A stretch of 64,000 nucleotides of DNA from Mycolicibacterium novocastrense (GTDB lineage Bacteria > Actinomycetota > Actinomycetes > Mycobacteriales > Mycobacteriaceae). The translations under genes and the position numbers were made by a program. The stretch covers positions 124,001-188,000 of the forward strand of contig NZ_BCTA01000002.1 in assembly GCF_001570485.1 (NCBI RefSeq). Direction: 5' to 3'. Positions 17,110-25,022 of this stretch are shown piece by piece (positions within the stretch are counted from its first letter, which is position 1; every line of letters starts with the position of its first letter). The notes under the pieces were generated by a model that was not told the origin of the DNA, ran no database searches, and saw nothing but the letters and a program-made list of their open reading frames with translations.

Positions 17110-17123
17110 TGATCGATCGATCA
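17110..17123. promoter_or_regulatory. TetR operator copy, TetR/P450 divergent promoter
   Basis: TGATCGATCGATCA is a perfect 14-bp palindrome in the 70-nt gap between the TetR gene (minus) and the P450 (plus). The 19-mer AGTTTGATCGATCGATCAG recurs with one change at 16326-16344. Position relative to the leaderless TetR promoter fits autoregulation. Confidence 0.82.
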
Positions 17124-17162
17124 GACTGGCTACGGGCGCCAGGACCGAAAGGACGGCCGTCG

Positions 17163-18452
17163 ATGACCGATCTCGCCTCGGTGGACTACTTCTCCGACCA
17201 CGCGATCAGTCAGGATCCCTATGACTACTGGGACCACCTTCGCGAGCAGGGCCCGGTGTTTCGGGAACCGAACTACGGCGTCGTCGCCGTCACCGGTTAC
17301 GCCGAAGTGGTGGCGGCTTTCAAGGATCACGATTCCTTCTCGGCGGTGAACGCGATCGGCGGGCCGTTCCCGCCGCTGCCGTTCGTCCCCGAAGGTGACG
17401 ACATCACCGAGCAGATCGAGGCGCACCGCCACCTGTTTCCCATCTACGAGCACATGGTCGTGATGGACCCGCCGGCCCACGAACGGGCCCGGTCGCTGTT
17501 GACCAAGCTCCTGACGCCGCGCCGGCTCAAGGAGAACGAGGACTACATGTGGCAGCTGGTCGACAGCCAGATCGACCAGATCATGGACCCGCATTCCTCT
17601 GAGGGGCGGTGCGAGTTCCTCTCGGAGTACGCCAAACCCTTCGCCACGTCGGCGATCATCGACCTGCTCGGCGTGCCCGACGAGGACCGGCCCGAGTTCC
17701 TGGCCGCGCTCGGGGTCGAGGAGCGCTACGGCACCCGCGTCGGCGCGCTCGACGGCGCCCCGGTGGGGCGGGACCCGCTGCAGTATCTCGACGACAAGTT
17801 CGCCGGCTATCTCGCCGAGCGCCGCCGCCAACCGCGCGGCGACGTGCTGTCGGGTATGGCGACCGCGGTGTACCCCGACGGTTCGACACCGGAGCTGATC
17901 GAGGTCGTCAAGCCGGCCACGTTCCTGTTCGCCGCGGGGCAGGAGACCGTCACCAAGCTGCTCAGCGCGGCGGTGCAGACCCTCGGAGACCGGCCGGACT
18001 TCCAGCAGATGCTGCGCGAACACCCCGAGCGGATTCCGGCGTTCATCGAAGAGGCGCTGCGCATGCACTCGCCGACCAAGGTCGACTTCCGGCTCGTCCG
18101 CAAGAGCACGACGCTGGGCGGGGTGCCGCTCAAGGCGGGCACGATCGTGATGCTGTGCCTCGGCGCGGCCAATCGGGACCCGCGCAAATTCGACGATCCC
18201 CACGAGTTCCGCCCGGACCGGAAGAACGTGCGCGAGCACATCGCGTTCGGTCGTGGAATCCACTCCTGCGCGGGCGCGCCCCTGGCCCGGGTGGAGGGCC
18301 GCATCACCGTGCAGAGGTTGCTCGAGCGTACGCGCCACATCCGGATCAGCGAGGCGGCCCACGGTCCATCCGGTGAGCGCCGCTACTCCTACGAGCCGAC
18401 GTTTTTGCTGCGCGGGCTGACCGAGCTGCACATCGAGTTCACGCGACGATAG
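17163..18452 (+). CDS. cytochrome P450
   Basis: 429-aa soluble bacterial P450. I-helix AAGQETVTK with the conserved acid-Thr pair, K-helix EEALR (ExxR), and heme-ligand loop FGRGIHSCAGAPLAR. ATG 17163 has GAAAGGA 9 nt upstream. Paralogue of 43678-44967 (shared LTPxRLKENED, LLGVPDEDRPE and SGERRYxY motifs), but unlike that copy it has no adjacent ferredoxin. Likely hydroxylates a hydrophobic substrate whose alcohol could be the substrate of the mycofactocin SDR under the same operator. CYP family number not assigned. Confidence 0.95.
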   Translation: MTDLASVDYFSDHAISQDPYDYWDHLREQGPVFREPNYGVVAVTGYAEVVAAFKDHDSFSAVNAIGGPFPPLPFVPEGDDITEQIEAHRHLFPIYEHMVVMDPPAHERARSLLTKLLTPRRLKENEDYMWQLVDSQIDQIMDPHSSEGRCEFLSEYAKPFATSAIIDLLGVPDEDRPEFLAALGVEERYGTRVGALDGAPVGRDPLQYLDDKFAGYLAERRRQPRGDVLSGMATAVYPDGSTPELIEVVKPATFLFAAGQETVTKLLSAAVQTLGDRPDFQQMLREHPERIPAFIEEALRMHSPTKVDFRLVRKSTTLGGVPLKAGTIVMLCLGAANRDPRKFDDPHEFRPDRKNVREHIAFGRGIHSCAGAPLARVEGRITVQRLLERTRHIRISEAAHGPSGERRYSYEPTFLLRGLTELHIEFTRR

Positions 18453-18557
18453 GAAACCTGGCGCGGGGACGGCGGATTGCGCCCGAAACACGCGCTGACC
18501 TGGCGATGTGACGGCGGTCTAAACCCAATTTGGCTGAGACGCTTGTCACAGCGCCCA

Positions 18558-18585
18558 AACCTACCTACTGTGTGTTCACTAGGTT
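18558..18585. promoter_or_regulatory. candidate TetR autoregulatory operator
   Basis: Inverted repeat AACCTA (18558-18563) and TAGGTT (18580-18585) ending 19 nt before the TetR start at 18605. Spacing and location fit a self-repressing TetR site; no second copy was noticed in the window. Confidence 0.55.
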
Positions 18586-18604
18586 GGTTGAACGAAGGAG
18601 TTCG

Positions 18605-19222
18605 GTGTCCGCCACGGAGCCCGCGCGGCCGTATGCCACGCTCCTCGCCAAGGGCGAGGATCGTCGTCAGCGCATCCTGGCGGTGGCCGAACGCCTGCTC
18701 GCGCGCAACGGGTGGCGCAACACCTCGCTGGCCCTGATCGCCAAGGAAGCCGGGGTCACGCCCGCCGGTCTGCTGCACCACTTCGAGTCCAAAGAGCAGC
18801 TGCTCAACGCGGTGCTCGACGCCCGTGACGCCGACGACGCGATCCACGCCGACTACCGCTCGGGTGATCTGGTCACCGAACTCGGCCGGGTCCCCGAACG
18901 CTTCGAGCGCGCGCCCGAGCTCGTCGGGACCTTCACCGTGCTGCTGGTGGAGAACATCGCGCCCGACGCGCCTCTGCACGACCGCCTGGTCAAGCGTTAC
19001 CGCGACGCGGTCGACATCATCACCGCGATCATCGAGCGCGGTCAGCGGAGCGGAAAGTATCGCCAAGACCTCGACCCGGCCACCAAGGCCGTGGAAATCC
19101 TCGCGTTCACCTATGGAATGGAGACCCTATGGTTACTCGACCCATCGATTCAATTGGCCGAGGTGTTCAAGGGGTACGCCGAGTCGCTGGGGCGCGAGTT
19201 GGCGCCGCGGAGCTCGACATGA
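18605..19222 (+). CDS. TetR-family transcriptional regulator
   Basis: 205-aa regulator with helix-turn-helix RILAVAERLLARNGWRNTSL and IAKEAGVTPAGLLHHF (residues ~20-60) and a TetR_C-like effector domain. GTG 18605 follows AAGGAG with only 4 nt; the open frame extends 25 codons further upstream without a ribosome site and through the operator-like repeat, so the shorter start is preferred. It overlaps the next gene by 4 nt (ATGA). Confidence 0.9.
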   Translation: MSATEPARPYATLLAKGEDRRQRILAVAERLLARNGWRNTSLALIAKEAGVTPAGLLHHFESKEQLLNAVLDARDADDAIHADYRSGDLVTELGRVPERFERAPELVGTFTVLLVENIAPDAPLHDRLVKRYRDAVDIITAIIERGQRSGKYRQDLDPATKAVEILAFTYGMETLWLLDPSIQLAEVFKGYAESLGRELAPRSST

Positions 19223-19722
19223 GGTACCGGCTCGACATCGCCGCCCCGACGGTGTCGGACGCGGTGAAGTCGGCCGGCGGCTGGATCTACGACCGGGTGA
19301 TGGCCGGGTGGGACGTCACCGTGCTCGTCGGTGGTGGCGAAGACGTTCGCCCGCTGACGATTCTCGGAGCCGAGACCCTCGACCTGGAAACGGTCCTCGC
19401 GGCCTGGGAGGAACGGCCGCATCCCCAGACCGTCGCTGTCGCGGCGAACCTGATCGACCGCGACGCGCGTGTCCTCCAGCACGTGCGCAACGCACTCGAT
19501 CAGGGCGCGACCGAGGTGATCCTGTGGGGCGAGCGGGTGCCCGCAGAACTCGACAGCAGTGTCGATTCGGTCGAGCACCGCCTGAGCGCGGCGGCCAGGG
19601 CGTTCAAGGCCAAGGCGCTGGCCGCAGCCGGTGATCCCGCAGTCGCCGAGGTCGGCGACTGTGAGATGTTCCGCTGCGGGATGATGGTGTCGGTGGCCGC
19701 GGATCTGGTGCCCGCCAGCTGA
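19219..19722 (+). CDS. conserved hypothetical protein in TetR operon
   Basis: 167-aa soluble protein starting MRYRLDIAAPTVSDAVKSAG. I do not recognise a family. The pattern (GGWIYDRVMAGWDVTVLVGG; VAVAANLIDRDARVLQHV; EVILWGERVPAEL) suggests an alpha/beta fold; no catalytic motif stands out. The start ATG overlaps the TetR stop (ATGA), so the two are co-translated and the protein may be its partner or target. The open frame upstream is a shadow of the TetR gene. Confidence 0.8.
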   Translation: MRYRLDIAAPTVSDAVKSAGGWIYDRVMAGWDVTVLVGGGEDVRPLTILGAETLDLETVLAAWEERPHPQTVAVAANLIDRDARVLQHVRNALDQGATEVILWGERVPAELDSSVDSVEHRLSAAARAFKAKALAAAGDPAVAEVGDCEMFRCGMMVSVAADLVPAS

Positions 19723-19736
19723 TTTGGGCGGGCACC
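19707..19736. terminator. hairpin terminator between convergent genes
   Basis: GGTGCCCGCC (19707-19716) pairs perfectly with GGCGGGCACC (19727-19736) around a 10-nt loop that contains the stop codon of the upstream gene. A 10-bp GC-rich stem without a T-run, placed between convergent genes ending at 19722 and 19744, is the usual form of a mycobacterial bidirectional terminator. Confidence 0.75.
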
Positions 19737-19743
19737 TGCCGCG

Positions 19744-20778
19744 TCACCGGTAGTCGCTGGATTCGGCCAGCTCGGCGGCCGAGCACATCAGTTCGACGAT
19801 GACCGGGCCGTAGGCGAGCAGCTTCTCGTTGTCGCCCGCGCGCTGGAAACCCTGCTCGAGCACGATCGCCAGCTTCCACTTCGCCAGCACCAGGTAGTAG
19901 TCGAGATCGTCGACCTGGCGCCCGGAGACCTTCGCATAGTGTGCGACGACGTCTGCGCGCGAGGGCATTCCCCGCATGTCGACGTAACCCATCTCCGAAT
20001 CCGTCGGCGCCGCGGTGTCCTCGGGCCAGCTCTGCACCATCCAGCCCAAGTCCAGCTTCGGGTCTCCGACGGTGCCCATCTCCCAGTCCACGATCGCCGC
20101 GAGCCGAGCGGGCGCGCCGTGCCGATACATCACGTTGGCGAACTGATAGTCGCCGTGCATCAATCCGGGGACGTAGTCCAGCGGCCGATGTGTGCGCAGC
20201 CAGTCGGTGGCGACGTCGAGGCCGTCGATCTCGCGGCCCTTGATGCGCTCGAAGAACGCGGTCCAGCGATCGACCTGGCGTTCGTGGAAGCCGTCGGGCC
20301 GCCCCAGATCATGCAGTCCCTTGGCCTTCCAGTCCACTTGGGACAGCAGCGCGATGCCCTCGGCGAGTTGATAGGCCAGCTCCCCGCGGGCGGAGAGGTC
20401 GGAGTCAAACGGTTCGGGCCACTTGCGGTCGTCGAGGTCCATCGGCGACCATCCGTCGACGAACCCCATCAGGTAGAAGGGCCGACCAAGCACCGCGGCG
20501 TCCTCACATACCGCGACGGCCTCGGTATGTGGCACGTCGGTGCCGTCGAGCGCCTCGATGATGCGCCACTCCCGCAGGATTCCCTTGTCGCGGTCAGCAG
20601 GGGCGCCGGGCGGCGGCATCCGAAGCACACAGCTGTGTTCGCCGCGGCGCAATTCGTAGATGACGTTCTGGGTGCCGCCCGACAGGAACCGGGTCTGCAG
20701 CGGCTCACCCTTGCCGGGTAGTTCGGCCGCGTCCATCCAGTCGGTCAGGCGCGCAACGTCTATCGCGTTCTCGCTCAC
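19744..20778 (-). CDS. APH-like kinase paired with acyl-CoA dehydrogenase (ACAD10/11 or LvaA type)
   Basis: 344-aa aminoglycoside-phosphotransferase-fold protein: FLSGGTQNVIYELRR (nucleotide loop), CVLRMPPPG with the Lys position altered to Arg, catalytic loop GLMHGDYQFANVM and metal-binding IVDWEMGTVGDP. GTG 20778 overlaps the stop of the acyl-CoA dehydrogenase by 4 nt. In animals the same two domains are fused in ACAD10/ACAD11, and in Pseudomonas LvaA/LvaC they act together: the kinase phosphorylates the 4-hydroxyl of a 4-hydroxyacyl-CoA and the dehydrogenase-like partner eliminates phosphate. By that precedent this is a 4-hydroxyacyl-CoA kinase rather than an antibiotic-resistance gene. 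Confidence 0.88.
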   Translation of the reverse strand: MSENAIDVARLTDWMDAAELPGKGEPLQTRFLSGGTQNVIYELRRGEHSCVLRMPPPGAPADRDKGILREWRIIEALDGTDVPHTEAVAVCEDAAVLGRPFYLMGFVDGWSPMDLDDRKWPEPFDSDLSARGELAYQLAEGIALLSQVDWKAKGLHDLGRPDGFHERQVDRWTAFFERIKGREIDGLDVATDWLRTHRPLDYVPGLMHGDYQFANVMYRHGAPARLAAIVDWEMGTVGDPKLDLGWMVQSWPEDTAAPTDSEMGYVDMRGMPSRADVVAHYAKVSGRQVDDLDYYLVLAKWKLAIVLEQGFQRAGDNEKLLAYGPVIVELMCSAAELAESSDYR

Positions 20779-22076
20779 AGATTCCCCACTTCATGGTCTA
20801 GATACTCAGCGAACTTGGCCCTGGCCTTCTCCCGCTTGGCCGGGATCCACTCGCTCGGCCATGTGTCGGTGCTGGGCGCATAGTCGCGCAGCACCTGCTT
20901 GGCCACCGTCGCCTTGTGCACCTCGGTCGGACCGTCGGCCAGGCCCATCACCGCGGCGCCGGTCACCATGCCCAGGAACGGCATCTCGTTGGTGACGCCC
21001 AGCGCACCGTGGACTTGCATTGCGCGCCAAGCGATATCGTGCAGCACCGTCGGCATCACGACCTTGACCGCGGCGATGTCCTTGCGGACCTTCTTGTAGT
21101 CGTTGTACTTGTCGATCTCCCACGCGGTGTAGAGCACCATCAGCCGGAACTGCAACAGCTGTGCGTAAGAGTCGGCGATGTAGCCCTGAACGAACTGTTT
21201 CTCGGACAGCCTGCTGCCCTGGGTTTCCCGGCTCAGCGCGCGTTCACACATCATGTCGAGCGCTTTGCGCGAGAGTCCGATCGTGCGCATCGCGTGGTGG
21301 ATACGGCCGCCGCCGAGGCGGGTCTGGGCGATGACGAATGCCTGGCCTTCGCCGCCCAGCAGCGCATCGGCGGGCACCCGCACGTTGTCGTAGTGGATGA
21401 GCGCATGCGAGCCTTCGTCGTCACGCTCGCCGTGCAGTCCGACGTTGCGGACGATGTTGACGCCCGGTGTGTCGGTCGGCACCAGGAACATCGACATACC
21501 CTGATAGGCGCTCACGTCGGGGTTGGTGACGACCATGACGATCAGAAACGACGCGGTTCTGGCGTTGGAGGAGAAGAACTTCCAGCCGTTGATCACCCAG
21601 TCGTCGCCGTCACGGACCGCGGTGGTGTTGAACAGTGTCGGGTCGGCGCCGGCGTGCGGTTCGGTCATCGAGTAACACGAGAAGATCTCGCCGTCGAGTA
21701 GCGGGCGCAGGTAGCGCTCCTTTTGCGCCTCGGTCCCGTAGTGCGCGATGATCTCGGCGTTGCCGGTATCGGGCGCCTGACAACCGAATACGATCGGCGC
21801 CCACTGGGAGCGGCCGAGGATCTCGTTGAGCAGCGCGAGCTTGAGCTGTCCGTAACCCTGTCCGCCGAGTTCGGGACCGAGGTGGGTGGCCCACAGACCC
21901 CGTCGGCGCACTTCGTCCTTGAGCGGGTCGATCACCTTGCGGCGGTTGGCGTCCAAAGGAACGAACTGCTGATCGGGAAACGCCAAGTCGAGCGGTTCGA
22001 CCTCCTCCCTGACGAATTCGTCGGCCCAGTCGAGCACCTTCTGGTACTCGGGGTCGGTCTCGAAATCCCACGACAT
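20775..22076 (-). CDS. acyl-CoA dehydrogenase of ACAD10/11-LvaC type
   Basis: 433-aa dehydrogenase-fold protein: GLWATHLGPELGGQGYGQLK, CYSMTEPHAGADPTLF, NGWKFFSSNA, LGGGRIHHAMRTIG. The C-terminal active-site motif is GLADGPTEVHK, like the ADGPDEVH of ACAD10/11, instead of the YEGT of classical dehydrogenases. ATG 22076 has a GAAAGGAGA ribosome site. Overlap with the downstream kinase gene indicates a split version of the fused animal enzyme. Paralogue of 62362-63660. 69 nt downstream of the TetR gene on the same strand. Confidence 0.92.
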   Translation of the reverse strand: MSWDFETDPEYQKVLDWADEFVREEVEPLDLAFPDQQFVPLDANRRKVIDPLKDEVRRRGLWATHLGPELGGQGYGQLKLALLNEILGRSQWAPIVFGCQAPDTGNAEIIAHYGTEAQKERYLRPLLDGEIFSCYSMTEPHAGADPTLFNTTAVRDGDDWVINGWKFFSSNARTASFLIVMVVTNPDVSAYQGMSMFLVPTDTPGVNIVRNVGLHGERDDEGSHALIHYDNVRVPADALLGGEGQAFVIAQTRLGGGRIHHAMRTIGLSRKALDMMCERALSRETQGSRLSEKQFVQGYIADSYAQLLQFRLMVLYTAWEIDKYNDYKKVRKDIAAVKVVMPTVLHDIAWRAMQVHGALGVTNEMPFLGMVTGAAVMGLADGPTEVHKATVAKQVLRDYAPSTDTWPSEWIPAKREKARAKFAEYLDHEVGNL

Positions 22077-22145
22077 CGTGGTCTCCTTTCTCTTTGTTCA
22101 GGTATCAGTCGAATGCGACGCCCTACGCGCACTCCACCGAGATTC

Positions 22146-22808
22146 TCACCGCTGCGCCTTTCTCGAGTTGAATCCGGCGATCAGTGCCGCGACGTCGTCG
22201 GTCACGACCTCGGCGAACGATCGGTCACCGAAACTCCCGCTCGCCCAGTGCCGGACGCCTTCGCTGACGTGCATGCCCGCCAAGCGGGAGAGGTGTTCGA
22301 CGTCGACATGCGCGCCGATTTTCCCGTCTTGCTGTGCCCGGGTGAAGAGCTCGCCGAACATGTCGGCGTCGGCGGTCTCGTCGATTGACTCACCCGCGAG
22401 GATCCGGTGCTCATGCCGGTAGCCCTCCAAGATCGTCTGGATGATCAGTTCGCGCGGGTTGCGCCCCATCGACCGTTCGAGGCTGCGCAGCGCCTCGGCG
22501 ATGACGGTCTCGACGTCGTAGTCGGCGCGCAACAGCGTGCGCACCTTCTGCTGCGCCGACCGGGTCGACAGCAGGCCGACCTCGAAGAGGATGTCCTCCT
22601 TGGCGGGGAAGTAGAAGTAGAACAGGCCTCTCGACACGCCCGCGGCCCGGCAGATGTCGGCGACGGTCGTCTTGGCATAGCCGTTCGTGCGCCACAACGC
22701 CATGGCCGCCTGCACGAGCGCCCGCTTCGTCTCATGCGATCGAGCCCGCTGGAAAGATGCGCGCCGTTGACCACCGTCAGCCATAGCCTCGCTGCTGACC
22801 TTCGACAC
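22146..22808 (-). CDS. TetR-family regulator
   Basis: 220-aa regulator; helix-turn-helix KRALVQAAMALWRTNGYAKT and DICRAAGVSRGLFYFYF (residues ~28-68). GTG 22808 sits 6 nt after a TACAGT -10 box (22815-22820, minus strand) and has no spaced ribosome site, indicating a leaderless message; ATG 22784 is the alternative. An inverted repeat at 22844-22864 covers the divergent promoter region with the SDR. Probably controls the downstream ACAD/kinase pair and/or the divergent SDR. Confidence 0.9.
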   Translation of the reverse strand: MSKVSSEAMADGGQRRASFQRARSHETKRALVQAAMALWRTNGYAKTTVADICRAAGVSRGLFYFYFPAKEDILFEVGLLSTRSAQQKVRTLLRADYDVETVIAEALRSLERSMGRNPRELIIQTILEGYRHEHRILAGESIDETADADMFGELFTRAQQDGKIGAHVDVEHLSRLAGMHVSEGVRHWASGSFGDRSFAEVVTDDVAALIAGFNSRKAQR

Positions 22809-22843
22809 TCCGGCACTGTAACAGGGCGATTGAGGGTTGCAAA

Positions 22844-22864
22844 TAGTTGACGTTTGTCTAACTA
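22844..22864. promoter_or_regulatory. candidate TetR operator in divergent promoter
   Basis: TAGTTGAC (22844-22851) and GTCTAACTA (22856-22864) form an imperfect inverted repeat lying between the TetR gene and the divergent SDR start at 22872. Size and position fit a TetR-type site. Confidence 0.6.
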
Positions 22865-22871
22865 TCTATGG

Positions 22872-23623
22872 GTGGTCGCGACATTGAACGGCAGGCGCAT
22901 CTTGGTGACCGGTGGGGCTACAGGCATCGGCGCGGCGGCGGTGCACGTGCTCACCGAGGCGGGTGCACGCGTAGTGGCCACCCGCCACACCACGGCGCCT
23001 CCCGCCGTGCCGGGCGTGTCCTGGCTGCAGTGCGACGTGCGTGACGCCGACGCAGTCGAGGAGACGGTGCGAGCCGCTGCCGAGGCGATGGGCGGCCTCG
23101 ACAAGTTGCTGAATGCGGCGGGGTTATGGCAGGCGGGGATCCCCGGCCAGATCGCCACCGACGACATCGAGTCCCTGACCGGCACCAACGTGAAGGCCAC
23201 GATCCTGACCAACCAGTCGGCGTACATGGGCATGCGCGAGAACGGCGGTGACCGCATCATCAACTTCGGATCCGCCGAGGCCGTGATGGGTAGCCCCCTC
23301 TCGGCGGTTTACGCAGCGACCAAGGGGCGCTGGCCGCCTGGACCCGATCGGCCGCCAGGGCGTGGGCGGCCGAGAACGTGTCGGTGATCGCGCTGGCGCC
23401 CGCGGTGCAGACGCCGGGTGCCGAGCGGTTGCGTGAATTCCTCGGACCTGCAGCCGAACTCATGGATGAGCAGCTGAAGACCTCGATCCCGCTCGGCGGA
23501 GCGCTCGGTGACACCGTTCGTGATCTCGGCCCCACGCTGGTGTTCTTCTGCAGCGAGGGTTCGCATTTCATGACCGGGCAGCTCGTCGCGGTCGACGGCG
23601 GTCTGATCATGCTCGGGTCGTAG
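22872..23623 (+). pseudogene. SDR-family oxidoreductase interrupted by a frameshift
   Basis: The first frame encodes MVATLNGRRILVTGGATGIG through NAAG and YAATKG, then becomes arginine/proline-rich nonsense. A second frame resumes at about 23328 and carries the expected end (ENVSVIALAPAVQTPGAER to VAVDGG). Adding one G to the GGGG at 23324-23327 restores a continuous ~250-aa SDR whose segment after YxxxK reads GALAAWTRSAARAWAAENV. All SDR residues (TGGATGIG, NAAG, Ser, Tyr, Lys) are present. Either a real 1-nt deletion or a homopolymer sequencing error. GTG 22872 is the likely start; the divergent TetR and operator lie upstream. Confidence 0.85.
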
Positions 23624-23642
23624 GCCGATCGGAAGGCGGGAC

Positions 23643-24089
23643 ATGCCCAATCTTCACCACGTCGTCATGCGCAGCCATTCGGCGCACACCTTCACCGCGT
23701 TCCTGGCCGAGGTGATGGGGATGGAGATGCAGTTTCGGATGCACGTCCCCGGTGAGGTGCTGCAGAAGACGCTCGGGTGGCCGGCGTCGGACGGTGCGGA
23801 GGTCACCATGCTCGGCACCGGCGATACGGGGCTCATCGAGGTGCTGGACGTTCCCGAGCACCTTCGTGACATCGTGCCCGAGGGGTTGGCCGCATTGTCC
23901 TTCATGGCGCCCGAATTCGCCGAAACACGCGCGAAGGCGAGCGCTTTCGCCGATGAGGTCACAATGCTGGACACCGGTGTGCCTGGCGTTGACCTGTTCT
24001 TCTGTACGATGGGCGGGGTACCCGTCGAGTTCATGGGAAGCTATGTTCCCGCGGCGAACTCCGAAGCCAACGATGCGACGAACTCCTGA
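23643..24089 (+). CDS. VOC-fold (glyoxalase-like) protein
   Basis: 148-aa protein starting MPNLHHVVMRSHSAHTF. The two-repeat pattern (LHHVVMRS..F...VMGMEMQF and LSFMAPEF....DEVTMLDTG..GVDLFFCTMGGVPVEFMG) fits the vicinal-oxygen-chelate fold, with a candidate metal His near the N-terminus and Glu in PVEFMG. Function is not inferable. It begins 19 nt after the frameshifted SDR and overlaps the convergent LLM gene by 49 nt. Confidence 0.75.
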   Translation: MPNLHHVVMRSHSAHTFTAFLAEVMGMEMQFRMHVPGEVLQKTLGWPASDGAEVTMLGTGDTGLIEVLDVPEHLRDIVPEGLAALSFMAPEFAETRAKASAFADEVTMLDTGVPGVDLFFCTMGGVPVEFMGSYVPAANSEANDATNS

Positions 24090-25009
24090 GTGCGCCGACG
24101 CGACGCCTGTCGCTGCGCGGCATCCTGTCCGAGCGGCACCACGCGCAACGCCAGGTCGGTGACGCCGGCGTCGCGGTAGCGGCGCAGCCGCGCGTCAACG
24201 GTCGCCTCGTCGCCCGCGGCCATGGTGTCGCCGACGTCTTCGGCGTCACCATGTTCGAGCAGGCGGACGTAGTTGGGGGAGAAGTCGGCGTGGCCCAGGA
24301 CCTCGCTGGCGTAGGCCCGGGCGTCATCGACTTCGCGGTCTGCACAGAGCGCGACGGGTACACCGGCGACGATCCGAACACCCTCGCGGCCCGCCTCTTT
24401 GGCCGACGCCGTGATCCGGGGCACCACGTAGTCGCCGATCGCACGCTCGTCGGCCATCCACAGTATGGTCCCGCCGGTGCGCTCCCCGGCGATCCGCAGC
24501 ATCGTCGGGCCGAGCGCAGCCACCAACACCGGCACGGTGAAGGCGTCGGTGACGTCGACGGGGCTGTGTACGCGGTAGTTGTCGTTGTCGACGGCTATCG
24601 CGCCCGGTCCGCCGAACGCCGCGTCGAGCACCTCGAGGTAGTCGCGTAGTAACCGCGCGGGCCTGTCGTAGGGCAGGCCGAGCTGGTCGGAGATGATCCA
24701 GTGGTGTGACGGGCCGATCCCGAGGGTGAACCTGCTGCCGCAGGCGATCTGAGTGGTGAGCGCCTGTTGGGCCATGATTAGCGGATGGCGGGTCTGGATC
24801 GGTACCACCGCCGTCCCGATCTCGATGCGGTCCGTGGCGGCTCCGAGCAGAGCCACCGCCGTCATCGCATCGAGGTAGCCGGGCACCTGCGGCATCCAGA
24901 ACGAGGCGAAACCTTGCTCCTCCGCCACTTTTCCGTCGTCGATCAGTCCGTTGAGCCGCTCGGCGCGGGGGCGCTCCTTATCGGAGCCCACCATCAATCC
25001 GACGCGCAT
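24041..25009 (-). CDS. LLM-class F420-dependent oxidoreductase
   Basis: 322-aa luciferase-like protein: MRVGLMVGSDKERPRAERL, ASFWMPQVPGYLDAMTA, IEIGTAVVPIQTRHPLIMAQQALT, FTLGIGPSHHWIISD, PVLVAALGPTMLRIAGERTGGTILW. These match the mycobacterial F420-dependent class of about 300-340 aa. Its 3' end overlaps the convergent VOC gene by 49 nt. A 13-nt gap separates it from the upstream gene 25023-25766, suggesting one transcript. Confidence 0.9.
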   Translation of the reverse strand: MRVGLMVGSDKERPRAERLNGLIDDGKVAEEQGFASFWMPQVPGYLDAMTAVALLGAATDRIEIGTAVVPIQTRHPLIMAQQALTTQIACGSRFTLGIGPSHHWIISDQLGLPYDRPARLLRDYLEVLDAAFGGPGAIAVDNDNYRVHSPVDVTDAFTVPVLVAALGPTMLRIAGERTGGTILWMADERAIGDYVVPRITASAKEAGREGVRIVAGVPVALCADREVDDARAYASEVLGHADFSPNYVRLLEHGDAEDVGDTMAAGDEATVDARLRRYRDAGVTDLALRVVPLGQDAAQRQASRRRTQEFVASLASEFAAGT

Positions 25010-25022
25010 TCATACCTCCCTG

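Noticed and set aside
19744..20778. Aminoglycoside resistance gene
   Set aside because: The fold matches, but operonic coupling to an ACAD10/11-type dehydrogenase fits the hydroxyacyl-CoA kinase group, not drug resistance.
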